A DNA stretch of 64,000 nt from an uncultured Clostridia bacterium. GTDB taxonomy: Bacteria > Bacillota > Clostridia > Christensenellales > Borkfalkiaceae. Under the pieces are notes generated by a model, which did no database searches, was not told the origin of the DNA, and was given only the letters and a program-made list of their open reading frames with translations. Position 1 is the stretch's first letter. Each line of letters begins with the position of its first letter. Made by a program: the position numbers and the translations under genes. Below, one piece after another: positions 27,592 to 36,552 of this stretch. The stretch is taken from positions 62,001 to 126,000 of the forward strand of contig CAKQSB010000004.1 in the NCBI GenBank assembly GCA_934271735.1, in the 5' to 3' direction.

Positions 27592-28704
27592 TTATGCGTT
27601 GGCGGGGTCGGCGTCGGATAAAGGTCTCGGATTTACCGAAGCGACATACTTACGCATATTTTTGGACGATAAAAGCAGAACGCCCGCAACGATATCGATC
27701 GCAAGATCTACAAGCGTAAACGAGTTATACGCAAGGCTGTAAAGGAAGGCGTTGTCCATCGTCGACCAGGTGTAGAAGACATAATAACCGCTGATAACGT
27801 GCGCCGCATAACGGAAAAGCACGGCTATCGTCATACCGACGACGAGTTCGGCGATCATATTGCCTTTCAGGAACTTGAAATTTTTAGCTATTCCCGCAAG
27901 ACCGATTGCCGAGAAAGCTACCGGGTAATCGAGAAGAACCTGCATCGACTGATAAATCTGCGGACTTTGGATAAACTGCAGAACACCGTAAACAACGCCC
28001 GCGTAAATACCCTTTTTCGCTCCGAAAATATACGCGTAAAGCATAAGAGGAAGCATACTCGCGAGCGTTACCGAGCCACCCATAGGAAGCGAAAAGAATT
28101 TAACGTAAGAAAGCGCGAAAGAAAGCGCGATGCAAACGCCCGCGTAAGCAAGGCTCTTGGTTTCGCTTGCAGTTCCCTCGTTTTTGCCGAAAATAAAGCC
28201 GAGCGCGATTATCGCCGCGATAAGCGCAAACGAAAAAACGTAGTACGCAACACTGTTCTGCGGTTTGTAATCTTCTCCCGCGGTGGGGATAACTATAAAC
28301 ACGATCGCCGCGTAAATAAGCACCGCCGCTAAGGCTATGTATTTGAAATATTTGTAAGCCGCGGGCGCGTACTTGTTAAGTATAAGTCCGAGAACGGCAA
28401 CGACGAGAAGAGCGAAGAAAAATCCGACGAGAAGGAAAAAGTTCGCGTCGAGTTCGCCTTTAACCTGCATTCTCGCGATCTGCAAATACAAAATCACGGC
28501 GATGAGCGTTACGGAATACCCGATTACGATACCCGTAAACACTTTTTTGAAGCTTTCAAGCGCATCTTTTTTCTTAAAATAAACGATTGCGAAAGCTATC
28601 AGCAAGACTGCCGCCAAACAGACGGTGAGCCAAAGGGAAAACTCCTGAACGGCGGTTATCACCGTTTTCAAAGTACCCTTATCGAGAGTCAATAAGTCCT
28701 TCAT
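27592..28704 (-). CDS. thiT: Thiamine transporter ThiT with extra N-terminal membrane domain
   Basis: S-component of an energy-coupling-factor transporter for thiamine. The C-terminal half (from about residue 190) matches ThiT, with GGSVTLASMLPLMLYAYIFGAKKG, YGVLQFIQSP and LLDYPVAFSAIGLAG. The N-terminal 185 residues contain about five further transmembrane helices not found in the usual 180-200 residue protein. A TPP riboswitch in its leader confirms thiamine. AAGGAG precedes the start. The energising module genes are not in this window. Confidence 0.9.
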   Translation of the reverse strand: MKDLLTLDKGTLKTVITAVQEFSLWLTVCLAAVLLIAFAIVYFKKKDALESFKKVFTGIVIGYSVTLIAVILYLQIARMQVKGELDANFFLLVGFFFALLVVAVLGLILNKYAPAAYKYFKYIALAAVLIYAAIVFIVIPTAGEDYKPQNSVAYYVFSFALIAAIIALGFIFGKNEGTASETKSLAYAGVCIALSFALSYVKFFSLPMGGSVTLASMLPLMLYAYIFGAKKGIYAGVVYGVLQFIQSPQIYQSMQVLLDYPVAFSAIGLAGIAKNFKFLKGNMIAELVVGMTIAVLFRYAAHVISGYYVFYTWSTMDNAFLYSLAYNSFTLVDLAIDIVAGVLLLSSKNMRKYVASVNPRPLSDADPANA

Positions 28705-28770
28705 TTTTTACTCCTTCAAAATATAAAAACCCCGCCGCAATAAAATACGCGTCGAGGCATAAATAACGTT

Positions 28771-28876
28771 TTCCATACAAGCATTACCTTGTCAGGTTCA
28801 ACGGGTATAATCTCAGCCCGAAAAAGCTTTTTCGCAGGTTAATTTTTTGCGTTTCGGCATTTTTCAAGCACCCCGG
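28771..28876 (-). ncRNA. TPP riboswitch (THI element)
   Basis: Read on the minus strand it has the conserved blocks in order: GGGGTGC, GGGCTGAGA, TACCC, TTGAACCTGA and GGTAATGC, ending in GGAAA. It lies between the thiT promoter and its ribosome binding site and should switch thiT off when thiamine pyrophosphate is plentiful. Confidence 0.95.
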
Positions 28877-28901
28877 CGGTCGGTTTTTAAATTTTTTCTT
28901 A

Positions 28902-28930
28902 ATTATATTCGCTTTTTTTTCTTGTGTCAA
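28902..28930 (-). promoter_or_regulatory. Promoter of thiT
   Basis: Perfect TTGACA (28925-28930) and TATAAT (28902-28907) on the minus strand with 17-base spacing, about 25 bases ahead of the riboswitch. Confidence 0.85.
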
Positions 28931-28982
28931 TCGTTTTAGCCCGTTTTTTCATTTTTGCGACGGAAAGTTAATAACATATATT

Positions 28983-29210
28983 ATGATTTATCGTCTTGCG
29001 GACTGCAAACAAAACGAAACGTTTATAATTTCCGAAATAAACCTTACGGGCGAGGAAGCCAAAAAGCTCGATAAGCTCGGCATTTTCGTCGGCGAAAAGG
29101 CGTTTACGGAGAAAATTTTCGCTAAAAGCGTTTTCGTAGTGAACGCCGAGGGGGCATCGATTGCCTTAGGCAGAGAAATCGCCGAAAAAATTTTCGTTAA
29201 AAACGCGTAA
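28983..29210 (+). CDS. feoA: FeoA-domain protein
   Basis: A 75-residue, SH3-like FeoA protein that works with FeoB in ferrous iron uptake. The segment EAKKLDKLGIFVGEKAF followed by the strand SVFVVNAEGASIALGREIAEKIFV matches the FeoA pattern (LxxLGIxxGxxv...ialgrexAxxIxV). It lies 21 bases ahead of feoB in the same direction. Confidence 0.82.
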   Translation: MIYRLADCKQNETFIISEINLTGEEAKKLDKLGIFVGEKAFTEKIFAKSVFVVNAEGASIALGREIAEKIFVKNA

Positions 29211-29231
29211 CCACGAGTAAGGGGGCTGAAA

Positions 29232-30947
29232 ATGAAAGATAACAGAGAAAAAATCGTCCTTATCGGCAACCCGAACGCAGGCAAAACCACTCTTTTCAAC
29301 GCCCTGACGGGGAGAAACGAAAAGATCGGGAACTGGCACGGCGTAACGGTGGAAAGCGTTTCGGGGACAACTCGGTTTAACGGCGAAGAATCCGAAATTA
29401 TCGACGTTCCGGGAATTTACTCGCTCAAAAACCGCGCCGCCGAGGAAAATGCCGCGGCGGATATAATCAAAAAGCGGGATTACGACAAAATCGTAGTCGT
29501 CACGGACGCGTCCAAGCTCGGGAGAGGGATAAGGCTTATAAAGGAATTACGCTCGCTTAAAGTGCCGATTATCGCATTTATCAACTTATACGGGGACTTT
29601 CTACGTCGCGGCGGCAAGCTCGACAAAAAAAAACTTGCGGAAAACATCGGCGCGGAAGTTATTTGCGGGGAAGCCGTCGAAAAAACCGACGTCGAAAAAT
29701 TAAAGGAAAAAATATTCGAAAAACAGACGTTTAAAAGAGGAACGGACTGCGATTTTGGCTATATTTCTCCGAAAAAAAAGAGCGAAAAGCTCGAAAAAAT
29801 CGTCACGGGCAGATTTACGGCTTTGCCCGTTTTCGCCGCCGTAATGATTTTCTGTTTCTGGCTTTCTTTCGGGGAAAAATCGCCCGTTTCGGCGATAAGC
29901 GGGGCTATAAGTCGATTATTGAATGATTTTATCGGAAAATACATATATGCGGCACTAAGCGACAGGAATATATTTTTGGCTCGGCTTATCACGGAAGGGA
30001 TAATAGGCGGGCTATCCGCCGTGGCGGAATTTATCCCGCAAATCGCCGTTTTGTCGCTATGTACGGATTTTCTGGATCAGTCGGGATATCTCTCCCGAAT
30101 ATCGGCGGTAACCGACGGCGTTTTAAGGACGTTTTCGCTTTCGGGAAAAAGCCTTTATTCGCTTTTCTGCGGGTTCGGCTGTACTGCCGTTTCGGCTTCG
30201 CTTTCCAAGGGTATAGACGACGAAAAAGTGAAACTGCGGGCGGTTTTATCTATGCCGTTTATAACCTGTTCGGCGAAAACTCCGCTTTACTTTTTCGTTG
30301 CCAAAGCGGCTTTTAAAAACTACGCGTTTTTAGTTATCGCGGCGGTGTATTTTCTGTCGCTCATTCTCCCGCTCGTTCACTCGCTGATTTTATCGAAAAC
30401 GGCGGTCAAAGGGAGGGCGAAACCGCTTATCGAGGAAATCGCGCCGCTTACTTTCCCGAAAATATCAACCCTTTCAAAACCCTTGCTAAAAACAATGAAA
30501 GAGTTTATAATAAAGTTATCCACGGTCGTGTTCACGGTCACGCTCGCAATGTGGCTTGCCGTGAGCGTTTCGCCGTCTCTTCGGCTTTTAACGCAAAGCG
30601 AAGCGGATAAATCGATCCTCGCGGGCATAGGCAACGTTTTTGTTTTCGCTTTTAAAAAGGCGGGATTCGACTGGCGTATGCCGTCCGCGCTCCTTACGGG
30701 AATTTTCGCGAAAGAAAGCGTCGTTTCTTCCTTTTCGCTTTTGTTCCCCGAGGGACTTAACCTCTCCGTTTGTCAGGGGCTTTTTTTAACGGCGTTTTGT
30801 TATCTTTACACGCCGTGTTTAACCGCCCTTTCGGCTATGAAGAAATCTATCGGCGCAAAATACGCGATTTTTGCCGCCGTTTATCAGCTCACGCTGGCTT
30901 TTGCCGCCGCGTACGCAGTATATTTTATATCGGGAATATTTATATGA
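29232..30947 (+). CDS. feoB: Ferrous iron transporter FeoB
   Basis: Membrane Fe(II) importer with a cytosolic G domain. G1 is GNPNAGKTT and G3 is DVPGIYSL. The membrane part contains the two conserved cysteine gates, FCGFGCTAVSA and MPFITCSAKTPLYF. The protein has 571 residues, shorter than most FeoB. The G4 motif is atypical: NLYGD where NxxD is expected, so guanine recognition may be altered. The stop overlaps the next start (ATGA). An exact copy of the recurring 14-bp word lies inside at 29906-29919. Confidence 0.92.
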   Translation: MKDNREKIVLIGNPNAGKTTLFNALTGRNEKIGNWHGVTVESVSGTTRFNGEESEIIDVPGIYSLKNRAAEENAAADIIKKRDYDKIVVVTDASKLGRGIRLIKELRSLKVPIIAFINLYGDFLRRGGKLDKKKLAENIGAEVICGEAVEKTDVEKLKEKIFEKQTFKRGTDCDFGYISPKKKSEKLEKIVTGRFTALPVFAAVMIFCFWLSFGEKSPVSAISGAISRLLNDFIGKYIYAALSDRNIFLARLITEGIIGGLSAVAEFIPQIAVLSLCTDFLDQSGYLSRISAVTDGVLRTFSLSGKSLYSLFCGFGCTAVSASLSKGIDDEKVKLRAVLSMPFITCSAKTPLYFFVAKAAFKNYAFLVIAAVYFLSLILPLVHSLILSKTAVKGRAKPLIEEIAPLTFPKISTLSKPLLKTMKEFIIKLSTVVFTVTLAMWLAVSVSPSLRLLTQSEADKSILAGIGNVFVFAFKKAGFDWRMPSALLTGIFAKESVVSSFSLLFPEGLNLSVCQGLFLTAFCYLYTPCLTALSAMKKSIGAKYAIFAAVYQLTLAFAAAYAVYFISGIFI

Positions 30948-31774
30948 ATTTAATCACCTTCAAAGCAAGGCGAAACGGCAAACTGTCCGAAGAAATACTC
31001 GATTATTTCAACGGCGCGGCTTCCTATTCGCTCGTTATGAAGCTTATCCGGAAAAAGGACGTTAAGATAAACGGCAGACGGACGGGCAAGGACGAACAGA
31101 TTATAGCGAACGACGAAATAAGCGTTTACGCCGAAATAACGGACGAACGAGCCGAAAAAACGATCTACGAGGACGAAAACGTTCTTGTTTCGATAAAGCC
31201 GAAAGGCATCACCTCGGAAGATTTTTACGGGCTTATAAAAAAGAAACGAGAAAACGCGAGATTTATCCACCGCTTAGACAGAAACACCGACGGAATTATG
31301 ATTTTCGCGCTCAACGATACCGCCGAAAAGGAACTTTTAAAGGGGTTCAAGGACAGAACCTTTAAAAAATACTATATAACAAAAGCCGCGGGAACTTTCG
31401 ATAAAAAAGAGGGAACGCTCGCCGCGTACCTTATAAAAAATGCCGAAAAGGCGGAAGTTAAAATCTTCGACGAGCCGAAAAAAGGTTCGGATAAAATTAT
31501 AACGAAATACAAGGTTTTAAGCGAAGGAGACGGTTTTTCGGTTCTTGAAATCGAGCTGGTTACGGGAAAAACCCACCAGATAAGGGCGCACCTTTCTCAC
31601 GTCGGACACCCGATAATCGGCGACGGAAAGTACGGCTATAAGTCGATTAACGACAAATTTAAAGAAAAATCACAGGTACTCACGGCTTATAAAACGCAGC
31701 TTTTTTTCGATAAGGAAAGCCCGCTAAGTTATCTTAGCGGGAAGACGTTCGAAATAACGACGCCGAGCATTTAA
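30944..31774 (+). CDS. RluA-family pseudouridine synthase
   Basis: Converts uridine to pseudouridine in rRNA or tRNA. The N-terminal S4-like RNA-binding part (SLVMKLIRKKDVKINGRR) is followed by the catalytic domain with HRLDRNTDG, where the Asp is the catalytic residue, and by GKTHQIRAHLSHVGHPIIGDGKYG. The start is the ATG at 30944 overlapping the feoB stop; a longer frame exists upstream but lies inside feoB. It has 276 residues. A near copy of the recurring word (12 of 13) is at 31638-31650. Confidence 0.92.
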   Translation: MNLITFKARRNGKLSEEILDYFNGAASYSLVMKLIRKKDVKINGRRTGKDEQIIANDEISVYAEITDERAEKTIYEDENVLVSIKPKGITSEDFYGLIKKKRENARFIHRLDRNTDGIMIFALNDTAEKELLKGFKDRTFKKYYITKAAGTFDKKEGTLAAYLIKNAEKAEVKIFDEPKKGSDKIITKYKVLSEGDGFSVLEIELVTGKTHQIRAHLSHVGHPIIGDGKYGYKSINDKFKEKSQVLTAYKTQLFFDKESPLSYLSGKTFEITTPSI

Positions 31775-31822
31775 CAGGGCATTTAACATCGGAAATACAA
31801 AGGGTTGAAACAAAAAGAGTTT

Positions 31823-33238
31823 ATGACGGAAAAAAACCTTAAACACATAAAAGTCAAACCGACTTTCACGCAAGGCTCGCTTTTCACAGGAATCATCCTT
31901 TTCAGTCTGCCGCTTATCGCCTCGCAGATTTTGCAGGTGCTTTTCAATATATCGGACGTAATAATCGTCGGAAAAGGCATACAGGATTCGACGATCCCCG
32001 TAGGCGCGGTAAGCTCGACGAGTACCCTTTTAACCCTCTTCACGGGATTTATGATAGGTCTCGGAGCGGGCATAAACGTCAAAACGGCGCAATATCTCGG
32101 CGCGAACAAGCCCGACGACGTTAAAAAAACGGTGGACACGTCGCTTGTTATAAGCGTTATAACGGGCGTAGTCATCTTCGTCGTATGCTTCTTCCTCGCC
32201 CGTCCTCTTCTCGAGCTTTTAAAAACCAAGGACGAACTTATCGACAAAGCCGTTCTCTATTTTAAAATTTACGCGTTCGGTATGCCTGCGCTCGCGATTT
32301 TCAACTACGGCAACGGCGTTTTAAGCGCGGCGGGAGACACCAAAAGACCGCTTATATATCTCACCGTTTCGGGATTTATGAACGTAGGGCTTAACCTGTT
32401 TTTCGTTCTCGTCTGCAAACTTGACGTCGAGGGCGTGGGTCTTGCGAGCGTTATAACGCAGTATATTTCGGGTATAGCCGTTATAATAAGGCTTATCCGC
32501 ATAAAAGACGTTCACAAGCTCGATTTCAAAACGTTCTCTTTAAGCGGCAAAAAGGCGGGCGAAGTGCTTATCCTGGGCGTTCCCGCAGGTGTTCAGAACT
32601 GCATTTTCGCGATAGCGAACATTTTTATTCAGACGGGTATCAACGAATTTCCCTACAAGGAAGTTACGGGAATAAACACCGCGCAGTACGCCGACACGAT
32701 CATATATAACGTTATGGCGGCGTTTTACACGGCTTGCTCCACGTTTATGGGGCAGAATTACGGCGCGGGCAAGAAAGACAGAGTTTTGAAAAGCTATTTT
32801 ATTTCGATGCTTTACGCCTGCCTGTTCGGACTTGTCTTAGGCGCGTTCTGCTTTTATAAGGGCGATATTTTCTTAAGGCTTTTCGACGACGACCCCGAAG
32901 TTATCGCGGCGGGTATGGAAAAACTGAAAATCGTCGGATTCGCGTTCTGTATTTCGGCATTTATGGATAACACGATCGCCGCTTCGCGCGGAATAGGCAA
33001 AAGTTTAGTGCCGACGATAATAGTTATAATCGGCTCGTGTATTTTCAGAATAGTATGGATTTACACCGTTTTCGCGCATTTCAAAACGATAACGTCGTTG
33101 TTTTTGCTTTACCCCGTTTCCTGGGCGATTACGGCAGTCGCCGAAATGGCGTACTTCTTCGTATCGTTCAAAAAAACGAAATTCACTTCGCCCGAGGTTT
33201 CTTCTTCAAAAATTCCGACCGAAGAAGTTTCGGCTTAA
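31823..33238 (+). CDS. MATE-family multidrug efflux transporter
   Basis: Exports drugs or other organic cations in exchange for sodium or protons. About twelve transmembrane helices fill the 471 residues, with the two homologous halves of MATE proteins: LFSLPLIASQILQVLFNISD begins the first half and ILGVPAGVQNCIFAIANIFIQ the second. An in-frame TTG lies at 31805, but the box AAAGGG touches it, so the ATG at 31823, behind AAAGAG, is preferred. This choice is uncertain. Confidence 0.9.
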   Translation: MTEKNLKHIKVKPTFTQGSLFTGIILFSLPLIASQILQVLFNISDVIIVGKGIQDSTIPVGAVSSTSTLLTLFTGFMIGLGAGINVKTAQYLGANKPDDVKKTVDTSLVISVITGVVIFVVCFFLARPLLELLKTKDELIDKAVLYFKIYAFGMPALAIFNYGNGVLSAAGDTKRPLIYLTVSGFMNVGLNLFFVLVCKLDVEGVGLASVITQYISGIAVIIRLIRIKDVHKLDFKTFSLSGKKAGEVLILGVPAGVQNCIFAIANIFIQTGINEFPYKEVTGINTAQYADTIIYNVMAAFYTACSTFMGQNYGAGKKDRVLKSYFISMLYACLFGLVLGAFCFYKGDIFLRLFDDDPEVIAAGMEKLKIVGFAFCISAFMDNTIAASRGIGKSLVPTIIVIIGSCIFRIVWIYTVFAHFKTITSLFLLYPVSWAITAVAEMAYFFVSFKKTKFTSPEVSSSKIPTEEVSA

Positions 33239-33251
33239 TATTTTTAACAAT

Positions 33252-33300
33252 AAAACCCCCGTCTTCAAGCCTTGCGGCTTGAGGGCGGGGGTCTTTGTTT
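33252..33300. terminator. Bidirectional terminator between the MATE gene and hsp20
   Basis: AAACCCCCGTCTTCAAGCC and GGCTTGAGGGCGGGGGTCTTT pair around TTGC, with A and T tracts outside. It lies between convergent genes. Confidence 0.8.
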
Positions 33301-33306
33301 TGGAAA

Positions 33307-33732
33307 TTACTGAATTTCGATATTGTGAGTAATTTCTTTTTTAGGTTCTTCCTTAGGAATTTCGATCATTAAAATACCGTTTTCGTATTTGGCTTTGACC
33401 GATTCTTTATTAACGTCGCCGACGTAATAACTTCTCGAAAGGGAAGCGGAACGCTCTCTTCTCAAATAGTTATGCTTTTTATCCTCTTCGGTTTCCTTTT
33501 TCTCGGCGGTAATCGTAAGATATCCGTCCTTAAGCGAAATGTTCACATCCTTTTTATCGAACCCGGGAACTTCGATATCCATAATATAGGAATTATCGGT
33601 CTCCTTGATATCGGTCTTCATCGAATCGAGTTTTTCGTCGTAAAACATAGGCTTGAAAAAGCTGTTGAATGCGTCGTCGAAAAAGTCCAGATTGTTGTTC
33701 TCGTTATTTCTTCTTACCAAATAATTTTTCAT
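33307..33732 (-). CDS. hsp20: Small heat shock protein, Hsp20 family
   Basis: An ATP-independent chaperone that holds unfolding proteins. The 141-residue protein has the alpha-crystallin core (DIKETDNSYIMDIEVPGFDKKDVNISLKDGYLTI...) and the C-terminal I-x-I-type tail (MIEIPKEEPKKEITHNIEIQ). The start is the ATG at 33732, with AAGGAG 9 bases upstream; an upstream in-frame codon at 33762 lacks a site. The leader carries repeated heat-shock operator half-sites. Confidence 0.93.
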   Translation of the reverse strand: MKNYLVRRNNENNNLDFFDDAFNSFFKPMFYDEKLDSMKTDIKETDNSYIMDIEVPGFDKKDVNISLKDGYLTITAEKKETEEDKKHNYLRRERSASLSRSYYVGDVNKESVKAKYENGILMIEIPKEEPKKEITHNIEIQ

Positions 33733-33789
33733 AATAATTATCTCCTTTATGTCTTGCGACATTTATGTAATCTTTTTTATCATCGGGTT

Positions 33790-33821
33790 TTAGCACTCAA
33801 CTCTTTAATCTGTTAGCACTC
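33790..33821. promoter_or_regulatory. CIRCE-like half-sites in the hsp20 leader
   Basis: TTAGCACTC occurs at 33790-33798 and again at 33813-33821 in the same orientation, 23 bases apart. The classic CIRCE element of HrcA has TTAGCACTC-N9-GAGTGCTAA in inverted orientation. The second copy lies within the palindrome GTTAGCACTCTAAC. The array sits downstream of the promoter, as CIRCE does. Confidence 0.6.
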
Positions 33822-33840
33822 TAACCTTTTGACTGCCAAC

Positions 33841-33869
33841 AGTATACCACCGTTGTTTCAGTTTGTCAA
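33841..33869 (-). promoter_or_regulatory. Promoter of hsp20
   Basis: TTGACA (33864-33869) and TATACT (33841-33846) on the minus strand, 17 bases apart. Confidence 0.8.
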
Positions 33870-34001
33870 TACTTTTTCTGTTAAGATTTTGTGAAAGTTT
33901 TGGCGGTGGCATTATATAGCTTTCAGAACAAATTGTTCGCCTCCGAAAATGCCCGCGAAAACGGTTGACAAGTTCTCTTTTTACGGATAATATATACCCG
34001 T

Positions 34002-34790
34002 ATGAACGATTTTAATGATAAAAAAGCGTTGTTTTTCGATTTCGACGGAACGTTATGGTTCGGGAAATACGGCGACAAAACGCTTGAAACGCTTAAGAAA
34101 CTGCACGACGCCGGATATATTCTCGTTTACGATTCGGGGAGAAGCCGCGGCAACACCGATTTCAATCTTATAAAGGACATTCCGTTCGACGCGCTCTGTT
34201 TCGGCGGGTGCGAAGCGGAAATTTTCGGAAAAGAAGTCTACCACAGGGATTTTACCGCGAAACAAATAGATTATTTACTTAAAATGCCAGAAAAATACCT
34301 GCGGCAGACGGTTTTCGAGGGCGTGAAAGGGTTTTACAAGTACCGCGGAACGCTCCCGAAATATCTCGGCGAAGAAAAGGACGATATGGAGTTTCTTCGG
34401 GACGTGAAAAATTACCCGTTGTCAAAATTTTCCACGATAAAATTCGATAAGGAAGGCGGGGGTTTTGTTCCGATCGACAAAGAGGTTATCGATTATCTCT
34501 CGAAAGAATTTTTCGTCGTCGATCTCGATCATTACATCGAGTGTATGAACAAAGGTCACGGCAAGGACCTTATGGTTAAGATAATCTGCGAACATCTCGG
34601 CATAAAGCGCGAAAACACCTACTGTTTCGGAGACAGCGAAAACGACCTTGCGATGTTCAAAGCGGTGAAGTACGGCGTTGCAATGGCGCACGCGCCGAAA
34701 ACGGTGAAAGATCTTGCCTACTACGTCACGAAATCGGACATAGACGGAGTTTACGAAGCCGTTTACGCCCTCGGATTACTCCAAAAATAA
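34002..34790 (+). CDS. HAD-superfamily hydrolase, Cof type
   Basis: A 262-residue phosphatase of the Cof-like HAD group, which removes phosphate from sugar phosphates or cofactors. Motif I is FFDFDGTLW, motif II is YDSGRS, the lysine is in NKGHGKDLMVK, and motif IV is CFGDSENDLAMF. The central cap domain spans roughly residues 85-185. It is a single gene with its own terminator, and its substrate is unknown. Confidence 0.88.
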   Translation: MNDFNDKKALFFDFDGTLWFGKYGDKTLETLKKLHDAGYILVYDSGRSRGNTDFNLIKDIPFDALCFGGCEAEIFGKEVYHRDFTAKQIDYLLKMPEKYLRQTVFEGVKGFYKYRGTLPKYLGEEKDDMEFLRDVKNYPLSKFSTIKFDKEGGGFVPIDKEVIDYLSKEFFVVDLDHYIECMNKGHGKDLMVKIICEHLGIKRENTYCFGDSENDLAMFKAVKYGVAMAHAPKTVKDLAYYVTKSDIDGVYEAVYALGLLQK

Positions 34791-34803
34791 TGAAAATTAT
34801 GAT

Positions 34804-34830
34804 AAAAGCGGCTCGAAAAGCCGCTTTTTG
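34804..34830 (+). terminator. Rho-independent terminator after the HAD gene
   Basis: AAAAGCGGCT (34804-34813) and AGCCGCTTTT (34819-34828), a perfect 10-bp stem with a 5-base loop and a T-run. Confidence 0.8.
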
Positions 34831-34963
34831 TTATGTTTTGAAGAAAAAGCTTGCAAGGGGTTGCAAGATTATGCGTTTTGTATTATAATAGCATATGTGT
34901 AATTATATACACACGGCACGCGCACGCGTAAAGCGCGCACGCGAAAATTAAAAAGGAAACAAA

Positions 34964-36016
34964 ATGCTTGACAATCTGCTTAATACCGACGGATTTTTAT
35001 TCAACGGTAAATTTCATACCAACCATATACAGATAGGTAGTTTTTCGATATATTTCTACGCGATCTGTATCGTTACGGGAATGATTTTGTGCTGTCTTAT
35101 CGCCGCGCCCATGTTCAAGCGCAAGGGCGAAAACCCTGATCTTATTCTGGATATAATGATAGCCGTCGTTCCAAGCTGTATCGTAGGAGCAAGGCTCTGG
35201 TACGTTATTTTCGACATTAAAACGTTTATAAACGCCGAAAACCCGTTCCTTGCGATAATCGACATACGAAACGGCGGACTTGCCATTTACGGCGGACTCG
35301 CCGCGGGCGCGCTCGCGATTTTCGTGGTTTGCAAAATCCGCAAAATACAGGTTCTGAAAGTTTTCGATCTCGCCGCGTGCGTCGTTCCGCTCGGACAGAT
35401 GATGGGCAGATGGGGGAATTTCTTCAATCAGGAAGTTTACGGGCAACCGATAACCGATCCCGCGTGGCAGTTTTTCCCGTTCGGCGTTCAGATCGGAACG
35501 GAAGGGAATTACACGTGGCATCATGCGTTGTTCTTTTACGAAGGAACGCTCAATTTCCTCTTGTTTTTAGGACTTTACATCACGTTCTGGAAAATGCGCA
35601 GCCATTCTTACGGCTACATTACGGGCGGATATTTCGTCGGTTACGGAATCATAAGAGGTCTTCTCGAACCGCTGAGGTCTTCCGATTACAACCTTCCGTT
35701 TTTCGGAAAGGACACGAATATCCCCGCGATGACTATAATTTCGATACTTCTCGTTATCGGCGGAATACTTTTGATTCTCGACACGCTCCGCCGCGACGGG
35801 AAAATAAGAATTAAATTTATCGAAAAAGCGGCGGCAAAACGGAAAGCGGCGCAAACCGCGACAACCGAAACCGCCAAAGCGGAAAACACAACCGCGGAGA
35901 ACCCCGAGGAAACGATTTCCGCCGACAAACAGACAAAACAGGCAAACGAAACAAACAAAGAAGCCGAAACAAACGAATCGGCGAATAAAATCAACGAAAA
36001 AGGAGAACAACAATGA
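34964..36016 (+). CDS. lgt: Prolipoprotein diacylglyceryl transferase
   Basis: Adds diacylglycerol to the lipobox cysteine of prolipoproteins at the membrane. Seven or so helices carry the family segments ARLWYVIFD, NGGLAIYGGLAAG, and the signature GRWGNFFNQEVYG with its key Arg, Asn and Glu. The last 70 residues are a soluble, Lys/Glu/Thr/Asn-rich tail of low complexity, which is an addition to the standard fold. It has 350 residues. The stop overlaps the next start (ATGA). lspA, the next enzyme of the pathway, lies 2.2 kb downstream. Confidence 0.95.
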   Translation: MLDNLLNTDGFLFNGKFHTNHIQIGSFSIYFYAICIVTGMILCCLIAAPMFKRKGENPDLILDIMIAVVPSCIVGARLWYVIFDIKTFINAENPFLAIIDIRNGGLAIYGGLAAGALAIFVVCKIRKIQVLKVFDLAACVVPLGQMMGRWGNFFNQEVYGQPITDPAWQFFPFGVQIGTEGNYTWHHALFFYEGTLNFLLFLGLYITFWKMRSHSYGYITGGYFVGYGIIRGLLEPLRSSDYNLPFFGKDTNIPAMTIISILLVIGGILLILDTLRRDGKIRIKFIEKAAAKRKAAQTATTETAKAENTTAENPEETISADKQTKQANETNKEAETNESANKINEKGEQQ

Positions 36017-36510
36017 ATAACAAAAAAACAAACTTCCTCGTATGGGGAATTATAGCGGCAATCGCGATGGTCGTACTTTCCGTTGCGGGATTTATTCTTT
36101 CGTTCACGAAAGTTGTGGACGTAAACCCGTTTTTGCTCGGATTTATGATTCTTTCGGCGGGTATCGGAATAGTGTTTTTCGTTTACGGGCTTGTCGTTAA
36201 AGGCGGCTACGAAACGGCTACGGGATATATTTTATTCGTTATCGGCGTAACGCTTTTGTTCGTCGCGTTAAAGCTTGTATGGTACGTGATTATGTTTATA
36301 GATATCGCCCTTCTCGCGATAGGTCTCGCCGTTCTTATGCTTTTAAAAGCGAAGAGCCTTACCGTAGAAACCACCGACAAGCAGGAGGATTTCAAGACGT
36401 TCTACGAGCAGAAAGAAGAAAAGGACGCCGAGGAAAAGGCGAAAGAAGAAGCCGCTCCCGAAATCACGTTCAAACATCCCTCCGAGGATATCTTAGACAA
36501 AAAAGATTGA
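36013..36510 (+). CDS. Small membrane protein of unknown function
   Basis: I do not recognise this 165-residue protein. Four hydrophobic helices are visible: residues 9-29 (FLVWGIIAAIAMVVLSVAGFI), about 40-60, about 70-88 and about 90-107. They are followed by a charged Lys/Glu-rich C-terminal tail. It overlaps lgt by 4 bases and is probably translationally coupled to it, so a role near lipoprotein processing is conceivable but unproven. Confidence 0.65.
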   Translation: MNNKKTNFLVWGIIAAIAMVVLSVAGFILSFTKVVDVNPFLLGFMILSAGIGIVFFVYGLVVKGGYETATGYILFVIGVTLLFVALKLVWYVIMFIDIALLAIGLAVLMLLKAKSLTVETTDKQEDFKTFYEQKEEKDAEEKAKEEAAPEITFKHPSEDILDKKD

Positions 36511-36552
36511 TTTTAATTTCGGGCGGGGTAAATTTAACAACGATATTTAAAG

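Noticed and set aside
33781..33830. A canonical CIRCE element
   Set aside because: The two TTAGCACTC half-sites are in direct orientation, not TTAGCACTC-N9-GAGTGCTAA.
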